17,423 nucleotides of DNA from an uncultured Faecalibacterium sp. (lineage in GTDB: Bacteria > Bacillota > Clostridia > Oscillospirales > Ruminococcaceae), in contig CAKSZE010000035.1 in assembly GCA_934525325.1 (NCBI GenBank), forward strand, positions 1-17,423. Direction: 5' to 3'. Shown here in pieces: positions 1 to 6,417 of this stretch. The notes beneath the pieces were generated by a model. It was not told the DNA's origin. It did not search any database and saw nothing but the letters and a program-made list of their open reading frames with translations. Each line of letters begins with the position of its first letter. Position 1 is the stretch's first letter. A program made the position numbers and the translations under genes.

Positions 1-34
1 ACACAAAAACCCGCCTGGCAGCGGGTTTTTGTGT
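1..34. terminator. Bidirectional intrinsic terminator at window edge
   Basis: A perfect 14-bp inverted repeat (1-14 and 21-34) surrounds a 6-nt loop. The GC part of the stem (CCCGC/GCGGG) is flanked by A-runs on one side and T-runs on the other, so it can terminate transcripts from either direction. It could end a + strand gene lying left of the window, or the short leftward transcript predicted from the promoter at 118-145. Confidence 0.85.
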
Positions 35-117
35 ATAGAGGGGTGGGAAAGTATATAAAGTGGTGAATCTCAATATCATTGGCAGGCTTTTGTGCGTTGC
101 GCTGCCTTGCATGATGT

Positions 118-145
118 ATTATACCCGTTTTTCTTTTCTTGTCAA
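118..145 (-). promoter_or_regulatory. Consensus sigma-A promoter firing leftward
   Basis: On the minus strand TTGACA (140-145) is followed after 16 nt by TATAAT (118-123), an exact match to both consensus hexamers. Transcription would start near 111 and run left into the terminator at 1-34 with no recognisable gene between. The product would be a small RNA of about 110 nt, or a leader if the terminator is conditional. Confidence 0.65.
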
Positions 146-178
146 ACAGGATTTTCGGATTTTGCTTTAAAATAATAC

Positions 179-207
179 TTTACTTTTTTGCAAAAACTTT
201 ATATAAT
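179..207 (+). promoter_or_regulatory. Probable promoter of the Lrp/AsnC-family gene
   Basis: TTTACT (179-184), a 17-nt spacer and a perfect TATAAT (202-207) lie in a strongly AT-rich stretch. The start point would be near 214, giving a 5' UTR of about 110 nt before the ATG at 325. Confidence 0.6.
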
Positions 208-215
208 TAACATAG

Positions 216-233
216 AATTTCAGAAACGAAATT
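216..233. promoter_or_regulatory. Dyad AATTTC-N6-GAAATT, candidate operator
   Basis: A perfect 6+6 inverted repeat (216-221 and 228-233) starts at about the predicted transcription start of the Lrp-like gene. Autoregulation through AT-rich dyads is common in the Lrp/AsnC family, so this is a candidate operator. The assignment is inference. Confidence 0.35.
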
Positions 234-324
234 TTATTCCATTTCCGTGGGTTTGCACAACATAAAAACTTTACTTTCAGAAAATTTTATACAATCCAAC
301 ATATTTTTGAAGGAGGCTCTTCCT

Positions 325-765
325 ATGGACGATCTTGACCGCAAAATCCTCACCCTTCTGGCCAAAAATGCACGGATGCCCGTTAAAGAAATTGCGGAGC
401 AGGTGTCTCTTACCAGCCCGGCAGTCTCCAGCCGCATCCATAAGCTGGAAACGGACGGCATCATCAGCGGCTATACCGTCACACTGAACCGTCCGGCAGA
501 CCGGATGTATGTGGATGCGCTCATCAGCCTTTCGGTGGCACCCTCCAAGCAGGATGCCTTTCTGGAACTGCTGCAGAACAGCCACGAGGTGCTGCAATGC
601 TACCACGTTACTGGTGCGTACACTTTTCTGGTCAAGGTCAGCTGCGGCAGCATGGCGCAGCTGGAGCACCTGATTTTGCAGTTCCAGAAGCTGGGCACCA
701 CCAGCACCCAGATCATCCTGTCCACTCCGGTGAACCACGGCGATCTGGACGCTTTGATGCTGTAA
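325..765 (+). CDS. Lrp/AsnC-family transcriptional regulator
   Basis: A 146-residue protein of typical length for the Lrp/AsnC family. The N-terminal helix-turn-helix is clear (LDRKILTLLAKNARMPVKEI, followed by a recognition-helix region around SPAVSSRIHKLE at about residues 33-44). The rest (about 65-140) fits the alpha-beta RAM effector and oligomerisation domain, including the GAYTFLVKV strand. Family members form dimers and octamers and usually sense amino acids. The ATG at 325 is preferred over the in-frame GTG at 247 because AAGGAGG lies 8 nt upstream (310-316) and homology begins there. It has its own promoter and a dyad at the start point. The ligand cannot be told from sequence. Confidence 0.9.
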   Translation: MDDLDRKILTLLAKNARMPVKEIAEQVSLTSPAVSSRIHKLETDGIISGYTVTLNRPADRMYVDALISLSVAPSKQDAFLELLQNSHEVLQCYHVTGAYTFLVKVSCGSMAQLEHLILQFQKLGTTSTQIILSTPVNHGDLDALML

Positions 766-922
766 GCAGGCGCCGTTCATAAAACTGTTACTTTTTCCCT
801 GCAATTTTGCGGTGCGGTGGTTCGTATCCAGAATAGCAGCCCAAAACCGGCACACACTACCTGTAACGTGCGCACCCGGCTGCACCTTCCACACACAGCA
901 CTATGAAAGGAAATGCAATACT

Positions 923-1480
923 ATGAAAAAATTCATCGCCGCCCTGCTGGCAGGGCTGACCCTGTTTACTTTGGTAGGCTGCTCCGGCGGCAGCAAGGCC
1001 GACAGCTCCACCCCCAAGGACTACTCCCAGATCATCCACGACGCCCGCAGCGACGAGGACAACGAGTACGATATGATCTTTACCAAGGGCGAGGACGGCA
1101 AGTTTACCGCCATCGACGGTTACAGCGCCGAGTACGAGGCTGACCAGCTGAACGAGGAGATCCGGGACATCCTGATGCCCCTGCTGAACCTAGAGGACGG
1201 CCAGTATACCACCTTTGCCGCCAGCATTTCCAGCATGATGGTGCGCAGCTACGCCGTTGCCATCGTGAAGCCTGCCGAGGGCAAGACCGATGAGGTAAAG
1301 GCCGCACTGGAGGCCTATGTTGCCAGCGAGCAGCAGTCCATGGAGCACTATCTGGAGGACCAGTACCTTGTTGCCAAGGCCGCTACCGTCACCGTAGCCC
1401 CCACCGGCGAGGTGGTTCTGGTCTGCGCCGAGGATCACGACACCATTCTGGCGAACATTGAAAAGACTCTCGCAAAATAA
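923..1480 (+). CDS. DUF4358-type lipoprotein
   Basis: A 185-residue predicted lipoprotein. The N-terminus has basic residues, a hydrophobic stretch and a lipobox L17-V18-G19-C20, then a Gly/Ser-rich linker, so the protein should be lipid-anchored outside the membrane. The body resembles the DUF4358 family, with the characteristic run SMMVRSYAVAIVKPAEGK, a helix with VKAALEAYV, and a late VVLVCAED strand. No biochemical function is known to me for this family. The start at 923 is chosen for the signal peptide and AAAGGA 11 nt upstream, over upstream in-frame starts. It lies 157 nt after the Lrp-like gene on the same strand with no convincing promoter between, so co-transcription is possible. 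Confidence 0.8.
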   Translation: MKKFIAALLAGLTLFTLVGCSGGSKADSSTPKDYSQIIHDARSDEDNEYDMIFTKGEDGKFTAIDGYSAEYEADQLNEEIRDILMPLLNLEDGQYTTFAASISSMMVRSYAVAIVKPAEGKTDEVKAALEAYVASEQQSMEHYLEDQYLVAKAATVTVAPTGEVVLVCAEDHDTILANIEKTLAK

Positions 1481-1491
1481 TTTTCCCGCAT

Positions 1492-1545
1492 AAACCCCGG
1501 CCTTTGCAGTATGTTTCATCTGCAACGGCCGGGGTTTGGTTTTTA
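1492..1545 (+). terminator. Intrinsic terminator after the lipoprotein gene
   Basis: Arms at 1492-1502 and 1527-1537 pair perfectly (11 bp, CCCCGGCC/GGCCGGGG). An inner TTGCAG/CTGCAA extension lies beyond one mismatch, and GGTTTTT follows at 1538-1545. The T-run is only on the + side, so it serves the lipoprotein gene. The convergent permease gene ends at 1549. Confidence 0.85.
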
Positions 1546-1548
1546 TGC

Positions 1549-2367
1549 TTATTCCAGATCCAGCTTATTTTTCATCAGCCAGCTGGTAAGGACAAAATAG
1601 ACTGCGCCGATCAGAATCGTTACAAGAAGGACGAGCCAGAGATTGCCGCTGGCGGAATAAGCCATCGGCATCGCTGCCACAGAGCCAACGATCACCCGGA
1701 TCCCGCCGCCTGCATCCAGTTTGCCCTGAATCAGCTGCAACAGGAAGAAGGCCAGAATGCTGGCAATCGTGGAATGGTTCCTGAACTGATGCCCGATCAT
1801 GCAGGCGGCGTAGATACAGAGGATGAGGACTGCAACGCCCGCCAGACCAAGGACGATGATCCACGCCAGCTCGCTCCAGAATTCACCGCCGATGCTCTGG
1901 ATCGCCTTCCAGCTGAATTTCAGGACATCGCCCCAGCCCGTCGTGATCGTCTCCCCATTGATGACCGTTTTGGGATCCTCGAAGGCACCCAGGCCGACCA
2001 GCATCAGAAGGACGGACAGGATCCCGACCACTCCGCTGCAGATCACCCAGACCATGCTGGAAATGAGTTTGGACGCAACCAGCTGCTCTGGATGGACCGG
2101 AAGGGTGTGCATGAGATAGCCCTCCCGCCCCAACAGATTTTTGGTGAACCGCTGGATGATCGTCACAATACAGACCACTCCGATGGCAACCCCGATGGCA
2201 AAGTAGGCAAACATCAGGTATGCCCAGATCTGGCTGCTGCCATTGTCCCAGACTTCGTCCCGCATCGAGATCCCCATTGCCAGCGCAACCAGCAGCCAGA
2301 CCAGATACAGGCCGCCATAGGTCCGTCCGGTCGCCCGGAATTCATACTTCAACAGATTTTTCAGCAT
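1549..2367 (-). CDS. ABC-2-type transporter permease
   Basis: A 272-residue integral membrane protein with about six hydrophobic segments (near residues 19-36, 48-70, 100-130, 165-190, 198-215 and 245-265). The N-terminus MLKNLLKYEFRATGR is typical of permease subunits of YtrA/YtrB-type ABC systems. It would form the channel for the ATPase encoded just upstream. Its ATG overlaps the ATPase stop by 7 nt, and GGGAGGT lies upstream inside the ATPase gene, so translation is probably coupled. The substrate is unknown. Related Firmicute systems respond to cell-wall-active antibiotics or peptides, but nothing here proves that role. Confidence 0.85.
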   Translation of the reverse strand: MLKNLLKYEFRATGRTYGGLYLVWLLVALAMGISMRDEVWDNGSSQIWAYLMFAYFAIGVAIGVVCIVTIIQRFTKNLLGREGYLMHTLPVHPEQLVASKLISSMVWVICSGVVGILSVLLMLVGLGAFEDPKTVINGETITTGWGDVLKFSWKAIQSIGGEFWSELAWIIVLGLAGVAVLILCIYAACMIGHQFRNHSTIASILAFFLLQLIQGKLDAGGGIRVIVGSVAAMPMAYSASGNLWLVLLVTILIGAVYFVLTSWLMKNKLDLE

Positions 2368-3059
2368 TTGAATACCTCCCGGAAATATGCGTCCACGCTC
2401 ATTCCCTCATTCTCACGGATCTCATCCACACTGCGGTGAGCAAAGACCGTTCCCTCTTTCAGGAAGATGGCCTCATCCAGCACCGGCTCGATATCCTCGA
2501 TCAGGTGGGTCGAGATGAGGACGGTCGCGTCCTTGCTGTAATTGGACAGGATGGTGTGCAGGATATAATCCCGTGCCGCCGGGTCCACGCCGCCGATGGG
2601 TTCATCCAGCAGATAGAGCCGGGCATTCCGGCTCATGGCAAGGATGAGCTGCACCTTTTCCCGGTTGCCCTTGGAAAGGGTCTTGAGGACGTCTTTGGGG
2701 GAAAGTTCCAGATTTGCCAGCATCTCATTCGCCCGGGCCGGATCGAAGTCCTTATAGAAGTCCCCAAACATCTTCACCAGCTGCTCTACCCGCATCCAGC
2801 CGGGAAGCCAGTCGGCATCGGGCAGGTAGGATACGATCGCCTTGCTCTCCACGCCGGGCTTCATCCCGGCGATCCGGATGCTGCCGCTGTCAGGCTGCAG
2901 CAGACCGTTTGCCAGTTTGATCAGGGTGGTCTTGCCGCTGCCGTTCGGCCCCAGCAGGCCAACGATCTTCCCAAAGCCGATGTGCAGATCCACACCGTCC
3001 AGCGCGGTTTTTGCGCCGTAGTGTTTTGTCAGCCCTTCACAGGTCAGAAGTTCACTCAT
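2361..3059 (-). CDS. ABC transporter ATP-binding protein (YtrB-like)
   Basis: A 232-residue ATPase with a Walker A at 37-44 (GPNGSGKT), signature motif L128-S-K-G-N (a variant of LSGGQ), Walker B ending LYLLDEP (148-154), D-loop GGVD and H-switch His185. The usual Q-loop glutamine is replaced by Asp81 in SYLPDADW, a variation I associate with YtrB-like ATPases. The start at 3059 is supported by AAGGAG upstream and the canonical beginning MSELLTCEGLTKHYG; a longer in-frame reading to 3176 lies inside the GntR gene and is rejected. It overlaps the GntR stop by 8 nt and the permease start by 7 nt, so the three genes form one transcript. It should energise the permease at the cytoplasmic face. 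Confidence 0.92.
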   Translation of the reverse strand: MSELLTCEGLTKHYGAKTALDGVDLHIGFGKIVGLLGPNGSGKTTLIKLANGLLQPDSGSIRIAGMKPGVESKAIVSYLPDADWLPGWMRVEQLVKMFGDFYKDFDPARANEMLANLELSPKDVLKTLSKGNREKVQLILAMSRNARLYLLDEPIGGVDPAARDYILHTILSNYSKDATVLISTHLIEDIEPVLDEAIFLKEGTVFAHRSVDEIRENEGMSVDAYFREVFKC

Positions 3060-3429
3060 GATTCGGTTCTCCTTTCGTCTGACGGGCCAGCAATTCGGCG
3101 ACCTGCGCCGGGCTGTACCCGATGCCCCGCATCTTTTCCAGAAATTCTTCCGCGAACTTTTCCGCGGTCGCGGCACGCAATTGTTCGATCAACATGGTAT
3201 CCTCCGTCACATAGCGGCCCGCCGTCCGTTCGGTCCGGACAAGCCCCTCCGTTTCCAGCTGTGCCAGCGCACGCTGCATGGTATTCGGGTTCACCCCTGC
3301 GGCTGCGGCCATATCCCGCACCGAGTCAAGATGTCCTCCGGGCGGGTATGTCCCCGCAAGGATCTTCGCCTTCAACCGCTCTACCAGCTGCGCATAGATC
3401 GGACGGCTGGAATCAAATTGTTCACTCAT
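3052..3429 (-). CDS. GntR-family regulator, YtrA subfamily
   Basis: A 125-residue protein of YtrA-subfamily length: one winged helix-turn-helix (residues about 10-75) and a short C-terminal helical dimerisation region, without the large effector domain of other GntR proteins. The N-terminus (SRPIYAQLVERLKAKILAG) and the segment VNPNTMQRALAQLETEGLVR are diagnostic. GGGAGG precedes the ATG. It is the first gene of the overlapping operon and by family precedent represses it. A promoter and an imperfect dyad lie upstream at 3477-3504 and 3458-3475. Confidence 0.92.
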   Translation of the reverse strand: MSEQFDSSRPIYAQLVERLKAKILAGTYPPGGHLDSVRDMAAAAGVNPNTMQRALAQLETEGLVRTERTAGRYVTEDTMLIEQLRAATAEKFAEEFLEKMRGIGYSPAQVAELLARQTKGEPNHE

Positions 3430-3457
3430 CGTAGCCCTCCCTGCATTTTGTGTTTCT

Positions 3458-3475
3458 GTGTTAAGTGCCTAATAC
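3458..3475. promoter_or_regulatory. Imperfect 18-bp dyad, candidate GntR operator
   Basis: GTGTTAAGTGCCTAATAC pairs in 6 of 9 positions around its centre (GT, TTA and G match across). It sits immediately downstream of the -10 box of the GntR operon, where an autorepressor would block initiation. Assignment to this regulator is inference. Confidence 0.35.
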
Positions 3476-3476
3476 A

Positions 3477-3504
3477 ATAATACTCATTTTTCAGATTGTG
3501 TCAA
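3477..3504 (-). promoter_or_regulatory. Promoter of the GntR-ABC operon
   Basis: On the minus strand TTGACA (3499-3504) is followed after 16 nt by TATTAT (3477-3482). It reads toward the GntR gene, whose ATG is about 48 nt from the -10. Confidence 0.7.
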
Positions 3505-3558
3505 GGGGTTCATACAATTTTTTTAGCCAATTCTGTCACAGCTCCCCGGGCATTGCCT

Positions 3559-3594
3559 TGCAAACGAGGGCAGGCGTTATCCGAGAGGTTTGCA
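3559..3594. repeat. 7-bp inverted repeat upstream of the glycosyltransferase
   Basis: TGCAAAC (3559-3565) and GTTTGCA (3588-3594) are perfect inverted copies separated by 22 bp. The right arm covers the proposed -35 box of the glycosyltransferase promoter. It could be an operator or a leader hairpin; function unknown. Confidence 0.4.
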
Positions 3595-3617
3595 TTTTTG
3601 CGATAATATGATATACT
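3589..3617 (+). promoter_or_regulatory. Probable promoter of the glycosyltransferase gene
   Basis: TTTGCA (3589-3594), a 17-nt spacer and TATACT (3612-3617) lie 34 nt upstream of the ATG at 3652. Confidence 0.5.
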
Positions 3618-3651
3618 CTCTCTGTAATTGACGAAAACAGGAGTAACTTTT

Positions 3652-4653
3652 ATGATAAAAGCGACCATCATTATCCCAAACATCAACGGCAAGGGCTGGC
3701 TGAAGGACTCCATCGAGTCCATCTACGCCCAGACTGAGCAGGATTTTGACCTGATCGTGGTGGACAACGGTTCCACCGATGAAAGTCTGGAACAAGCCCG
3801 CAGCTACTGCGCCCGCCCCAACTTTACCCTGATCGAAAACGGGCGCAACACTGGCTTTTCCTACGCCGTCAATCAGGGCATTGCCCGGGCGCAGAGCAAA
3901 TATGTGGTGTTGTTCAACAACGACGCCTTTGCCGAGCCGCAATGGCTGGCAGAACTTTTGCGCACCGCTGATGCCGACCCCAAAATTTTTGCGGTGCAAA
4001 GCCTGATGATCCGGCACTTTGAGCGGGAACTGGCCGATGATGCCGGGGACTATGTAACATGGATGGGCTTTGCCTGCAAGACCGGCGATGGCCGCCGCGT
4101 CAGCCGCTACACAAAGCAAAAGCGTATCTTCTCGGCCTGCGGCGGCGCAGCACTGTACCGCAAAAGCATTCTGGACGAGATCGGCGGCTTTGACGAAAAC
4201 TTTTTTGCCTACTTTGAGGACGTAGACCTGAGCTGGCGCGCCAACAATGCCGGCTACAAAAACGTGCTCTGCCCCGCCGCCAAGTGCTACCACATCTGCG
4301 GTGCCAGTACCGGCGCTGTGCGTTACAACGCCTTTAAAAGCCAGCAGAGCGGGCGCAACAGCATTCTGCTGCCGCTCAAAAACGAGCCGCTGCTGATGCT
4401 GGTGCTCAACTTTATCCCTCTGGCGCTGGGCTATCTGCTCAAGTGCTACAAGTTCCACAAGCAGGGCTTTGGCGAGGCTTGGGACAAGGGCATGCACGAA
4501 GCCTTTGCCCTGCTCAAAGCGGGCAAGCTGGGCAAGCGCCCCTTCCGCCTGAAAGACCTGCCCAACTATATCCTGATGGAGCTGTGGATGATCTGGAACA
4601 TGGTGCCCTACCTGTGGTATCGGCTGGTGGTGGTACGGTTTGATTTAAAATAA
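3652..4653 (+). CDS. Glycosyltransferase family 2 (rhamnosyltransferase-like)
   Basis: A 333-residue GT2 enzyme with a GT-A fold. The nucleotide-sugar region starts at residue 3 (KATIIIPNINGKGWL). The acidic VVDNGSTD is at 36-43, and the metal/donor motif N89-N90-D91 replaces DxD, as is usual in WbbL-like enzymes. A GG/AALYRK acceptor loop and the catalytic E189-D190 with V-D192-LSWR complete the set. The C-terminal third has a hydrophobic stretch (LLMLVLNFIPLALGYLL) suggesting membrane association. It probably transfers a sugar, perhaps rhamnose, to a lipid-linked or cell-wall glycan, but the substrate is not readable from sequence. The ATG at 3652 is chosen because AGGAG lies 8 nt upstream; the TTG at 3628 is upstream of that site. 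Monocistronic by context. Confidence 0.88.
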   Translation: MIKATIIIPNINGKGWLKDSIESIYAQTEQDFDLIVVDNGSTDESLEQARSYCARPNFTLIENGRNTGFSYAVNQGIARAQSKYVVLFNNDAFAEPQWLAELLRTADADPKIFAVQSLMIRHFERELADDAGDYVTWMGFACKTGDGRRVSRYTKQKRIFSACGGAALYRKSILDEIGGFDENFFAYFEDVDLSWRANNAGYKNVLCPAAKCYHICGASTGAVRYNAFKSQQSGRNSILLPLKNEPLLMLVLNFIPLALGYLLKCYKFHKQGFGEAWDKGMHEAFALLKAGKLGKRPFRLKDLPNYILMELWMIWNMVPYLWYRLVVVRFDLK

Positions 4654-4661
4654 AACGTACA

Positions 4662-4705
4662 AAAAACACCCGACTGTGAAAGCAAACTCACAGTCGGGTG
4701 TTTTT
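4662..4705. terminator. Bidirectional terminator between convergent genes
   Basis: A perfect 18-bp stem (4662-4679 with 4688-4705) has an 8-nt loop, a GC-rich centre (CACCCGACTGTGA) and A/T-runs on both outer sides. It ends the glycosyltransferase transcript on + and the 4715-5617 gene on -. Confidence 0.92.
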
Positions 4706-4714
4706 ATTTACATT

Positions 4715-5617
4715 TTACCCTGCGGTGCTGGCGGCATCCTCAGCGGCGGGGGATTCTGCCACGGCGCTGTCAGCGTCTGCCTGCGCCTCCGGCTGGACAG
4801 CCGAAGCAGCAGCCGAATCTGCCGCAGCGGAATCTCCGGCAGTGGCCAGAATGGCGTCCTGCACATCGCTTTCCGCCATAGGCTCCGGCTGCGCGGCAGC
4901 GGAGCTTGCTGCGCTTTCGGGCTTGGTCTCACTCTCGGTCAGGCCGGTCAGATACCAGCTGCCGCTCTGGCGCTCGAACAGATAATCCATATACTTGGTG
5001 GGGGTGTCCGAGGAGGGGTTGATGATGCTGTCGTCCGCGCTTGCGGTGGGGATATAGCCCACGGTGACGTGCAGCTTGCCGCTGCGCTTGAACAGCTTGA
5101 CCACGGTGGCGCGGTAGTAACCCACCGTACCGGTGATGGGGATCTTGTAGCACTGGGTGGTCTCGTCAAACTCGATAGTCATATCCTCCATGTCAAAGCT
5201 GCGGTGGGTCAGCTTAAAGCCGGGGCCCAGCAGCTTTGCCAGATAGGCATCCACCTCCACCGAGGGCAGCAACAGCTGCTCAGTCTCGGGGTCGGTGTTG
5301 TAGTTCTCAAAGCCGCCCTGCGTCTCCTGAATGCTGTACACACAGCCCCACACGGCTGCTTCCCGCAGGGTCAGGTCGTCGATGTTCTCAATGCCGTCAA
5401 AAGGCATGGGATCGAACAATACCAGACCTTCCAGCTTGTCCTCGTATTCCTGCTTTTGTGCGGTATCGTCAAACAGGTTTGCCACAAGGCCCACACCGGC
5501 CCGCAGCACCGTGATAAACCCGATGAGCACCAGCACCGTGATCAGCAGACCCAAGGTCTGCCGCCAGCGGCGGCGCTTGATCCGGGCGTGTTCTTCCGGG
5601 GTGATCGTATTTTTCAT
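4715..5617 (-). CDS. Single-pass membrane protein, unknown function
   Basis: A 300-residue protein I do not recognise. A basic cytoplasmic N-terminus (KRRRWRQ, residues about 14-20) precedes one membrane segment (about 22-46, GLLITVLVLIGFITVLRAGV), so the remainder should be outside the cell, type II orientation. Residues about 60-228 form a folded-looking alpha/beta domain with strands such as YKIPITGTVGYYRATVVKLF and a closing SGSWYLTGL. This recalls conserved extracytoplasmic domains of Firmicute envelope proteins, but no family is assigned. The last ~70 residues are an Ala/Ser/Glu/Asp-rich low-complexity tail with no aromatic residues. The ATG at 5617 has GGGAG upstream and a promoter at 5654-5682; the gene ends at the shared terminator. 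Confidence 0.8.
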   Translation of the reverse strand: MKNTITPEEHARIKRRRWRQTLGLLITVLVLIGFITVLRAGVGLVANLFDDTAQKQEYEDKLEGLVLFDPMPFDGIENIDDLTLREAAVWGCVYSIQETQGGFENYNTDPETEQLLLPSVEVDAYLAKLLGPGFKLTHRSFDMEDMTIEFDETTQCYKIPITGTVGYYRATVVKLFKRSGKLHVTVGYIPTASADDSIINPSSDTPTKYMDYLFERQSGSWYLTGLTESETKPESAASSAAAQPEPMAESDVQDAILATAGDSAAADSAAASAVQPEAQADADSAVAESPAAEDAASTAG

Positions 5618-5653
5618 TGGTCTGAGTCTCCCAAAGTTTTTAGTCTACCCTAC

Positions 5654-5682
5654 AGTATACCACATCCGGCCGCAGAGTGCAA
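5654..5682 (-). promoter_or_regulatory. Promoter of the membrane-protein gene
   Basis: On the minus strand TTGCAC (5677-5682), a 17-nt spacer and TATACT (5654-5659) lie about 37 nt before the ATG at 5617. No strong terminator separates it from the ArsC-like gene upstream, so read-through is also possible. Confidence 0.6.
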
Positions 5683-5719
5683 AACCTGTACCGGTGGTTT
5701 TTTTGTGAAAGCAGGCTTT

Positions 5720-6061
5720 TTATTCCCAGTCCTTCCATATCTCGGGCTGGTAGCCCACGGTAGCCTTGCGTCCGTTGCGCACGATGGGGGTCTTGAACAG
5801 CTGCTGGTTTTCAAACAGCTTGTCCTCCTTCTGCCAGTCCACCAGCGCGTCCAGCAGCGCAAGGGTCTGCTTGTCCTTTGCCGCCGGGTCTACCAGCGCT
5901 TCCCAGCCGCCCAAGGCACGCGCCACGTTATCAAACTCGCCCCGGCTCATGCCCTTTTCCTTCAGGTCGATCATCTGGAACTTGATGCCGCGCTCCTTGA
6001 AATAGCGCTGCGCCTTTTTGGTATCAAAGCACTTGCTCGTGCCAAAGATCTGGATATTCAT
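5720..6061 (-). CDS. ArsC/Spx-fold thioredoxin-like protein
   Basis: A 113-residue protein of the usual length for the ArsC/Spx/YffB group. The beta-strand and active-site loop MNIQIFGTSKCFDTKKAQRY carries a single Cys11. There is no CxxC pair as in redox-sensing Spx. The conserved LFKTPIVRNGRKATVGYQPE segment near residues 88-107 supplies the cis-Pro and the closing strand. Family roles include arsenate or thiol reduction and RNA polymerase binding, and sequence alone does not separate these. The single-Cys form argues against a Bacillus Spx-like disulfide switch. AGGAGGAG precedes the ATG. It is divergent from the ferredoxin gene, with starts separated by 112 bp. Confidence 0.85.
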   Translation of the reverse strand: MNIQIFGTSKCFDTKKAQRYFKERGIKFQMIDLKEKGMSRGEFDNVARALGGWEALVDPAAKDKQTLALLDALVDWQKEDKLFENQQLFKTPIVRNGRKATVGYQPEIWKDWE

Positions 6062-6093
6062 CTTATCTCCTCCTGCCGGTTCCCGGCGGTCTT

Positions 6094-6122
6094 ATTGTAC
6101 CACACCGCAAACCGCTTGCATA
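6094..6122 (-). promoter_or_regulatory. Weak promoter candidate for the ArsC-like gene
   Basis: On the minus strand TATGCA (6117-6122), a 17-nt spacer and TACAAT (6094-6099) precede the ATG at 6061 by about 32 nt. The -10 is good and the -35 poor. No convincing + strand promoter for the ferredoxin gene was found in the same gap. Confidence 0.3.
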
Positions 6123-6173
6123 GGCATAATTTGCGGCAAAACGGGCAATGCTTTCCGCAAAGGAGGTGTTTGC

Positions 6174-6362
6174 ATGAACGCATTCGTAGACCCTGAGCTG
6201 TGCATCGGCTGTACCCAGTGCGCTGGGCTGTGCCCCGCAGTGTTCCACATGGAGGGGGTCCTGGCTGTGGCAGAGCCCGGCCCCATCCCGCCGGAGGAGG
6301 TGCCGCAGGCCGTCACCGCAGCCCAGAGCTGCCCGGTAAGCGCCATCCGCATCGAGGAATAA
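6174..6362 (+). CDS. Small single-cluster [4Fe-4S] ferredoxin
   Basis: A 62-residue ferredoxin. C10-I-G-C13-T-Q-C16-A-G-L-C20-P and a distal C53-P give the pattern of monocluster [4Fe-4S] ferredoxins of the Thermotoga maritima type, where C10, C13, C16 and the distal Cys bind the cluster. In those proteins the Cys at position 20 forms a disulfide with a mid-sequence Cys. That partner is missing here, so Cys20 is free or used differently. It should be a soluble low-potential electron carrier; partners are not indicated. AAGGAGG lies just upstream of the ATG, which is preferred over longer readings from 6018. A strong terminator follows within 20 nt. Confidence 0.92.
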   Translation: MNAFVDPELCIGCTQCAGLCPAVFHMEGVLAVAEPGPIPPEEVPQAVTAAQSCPVSAIRIEE

Positions 6363-6378
6363 GCCCGGCACCGGTAAG

Positions 6379-6409
6379 GCTGCTGCACAGCTTGTGCGGC
6401 AGCTTTTTT
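6379..6409 (+). terminator. Terminator of the ferredoxin gene
   Basis: GCTGCTGCACA (6379-6389) pairs with TGTGCGGCAGC (6393-6403) through ten Watson-Crick pairs and one wobble, with a 3-nt loop, then six T. The dispersed repeat copy at 6418 begins 8 nt after the T-run. Confidence 0.9.
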
Positions 6410-6417
6410 GCGGCAGG

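Noticed and set aside
766..922. A separate promoter for the DUF4358 lipoprotein gene
   Set aside because: No hexamer pair with acceptable spacing was found; read-through from the Lrp-like gene is as likely.
3541..3625. A riboswitch-like leader before the glycosyltransferase
   Set aside because: The segment has an inverted repeat and an AGAGGTT word, but the proposed start point lies downstream of it and no riboswitch consensus fits.
5681..5704. A possible terminator after the ArsC-like gene
   Set aside because: Only a 6-bp AAAACC/GGTTTT stem with a 9-nt loop; the T-run on the minus strand is inside the stem, so it is too weak to call.
4676..6196. A 506-codon + strand frame spanning two minus-strand genes
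   Set aside because: It crosses a terminator stem and two real genes, and its translation is low-complexity with no domain.
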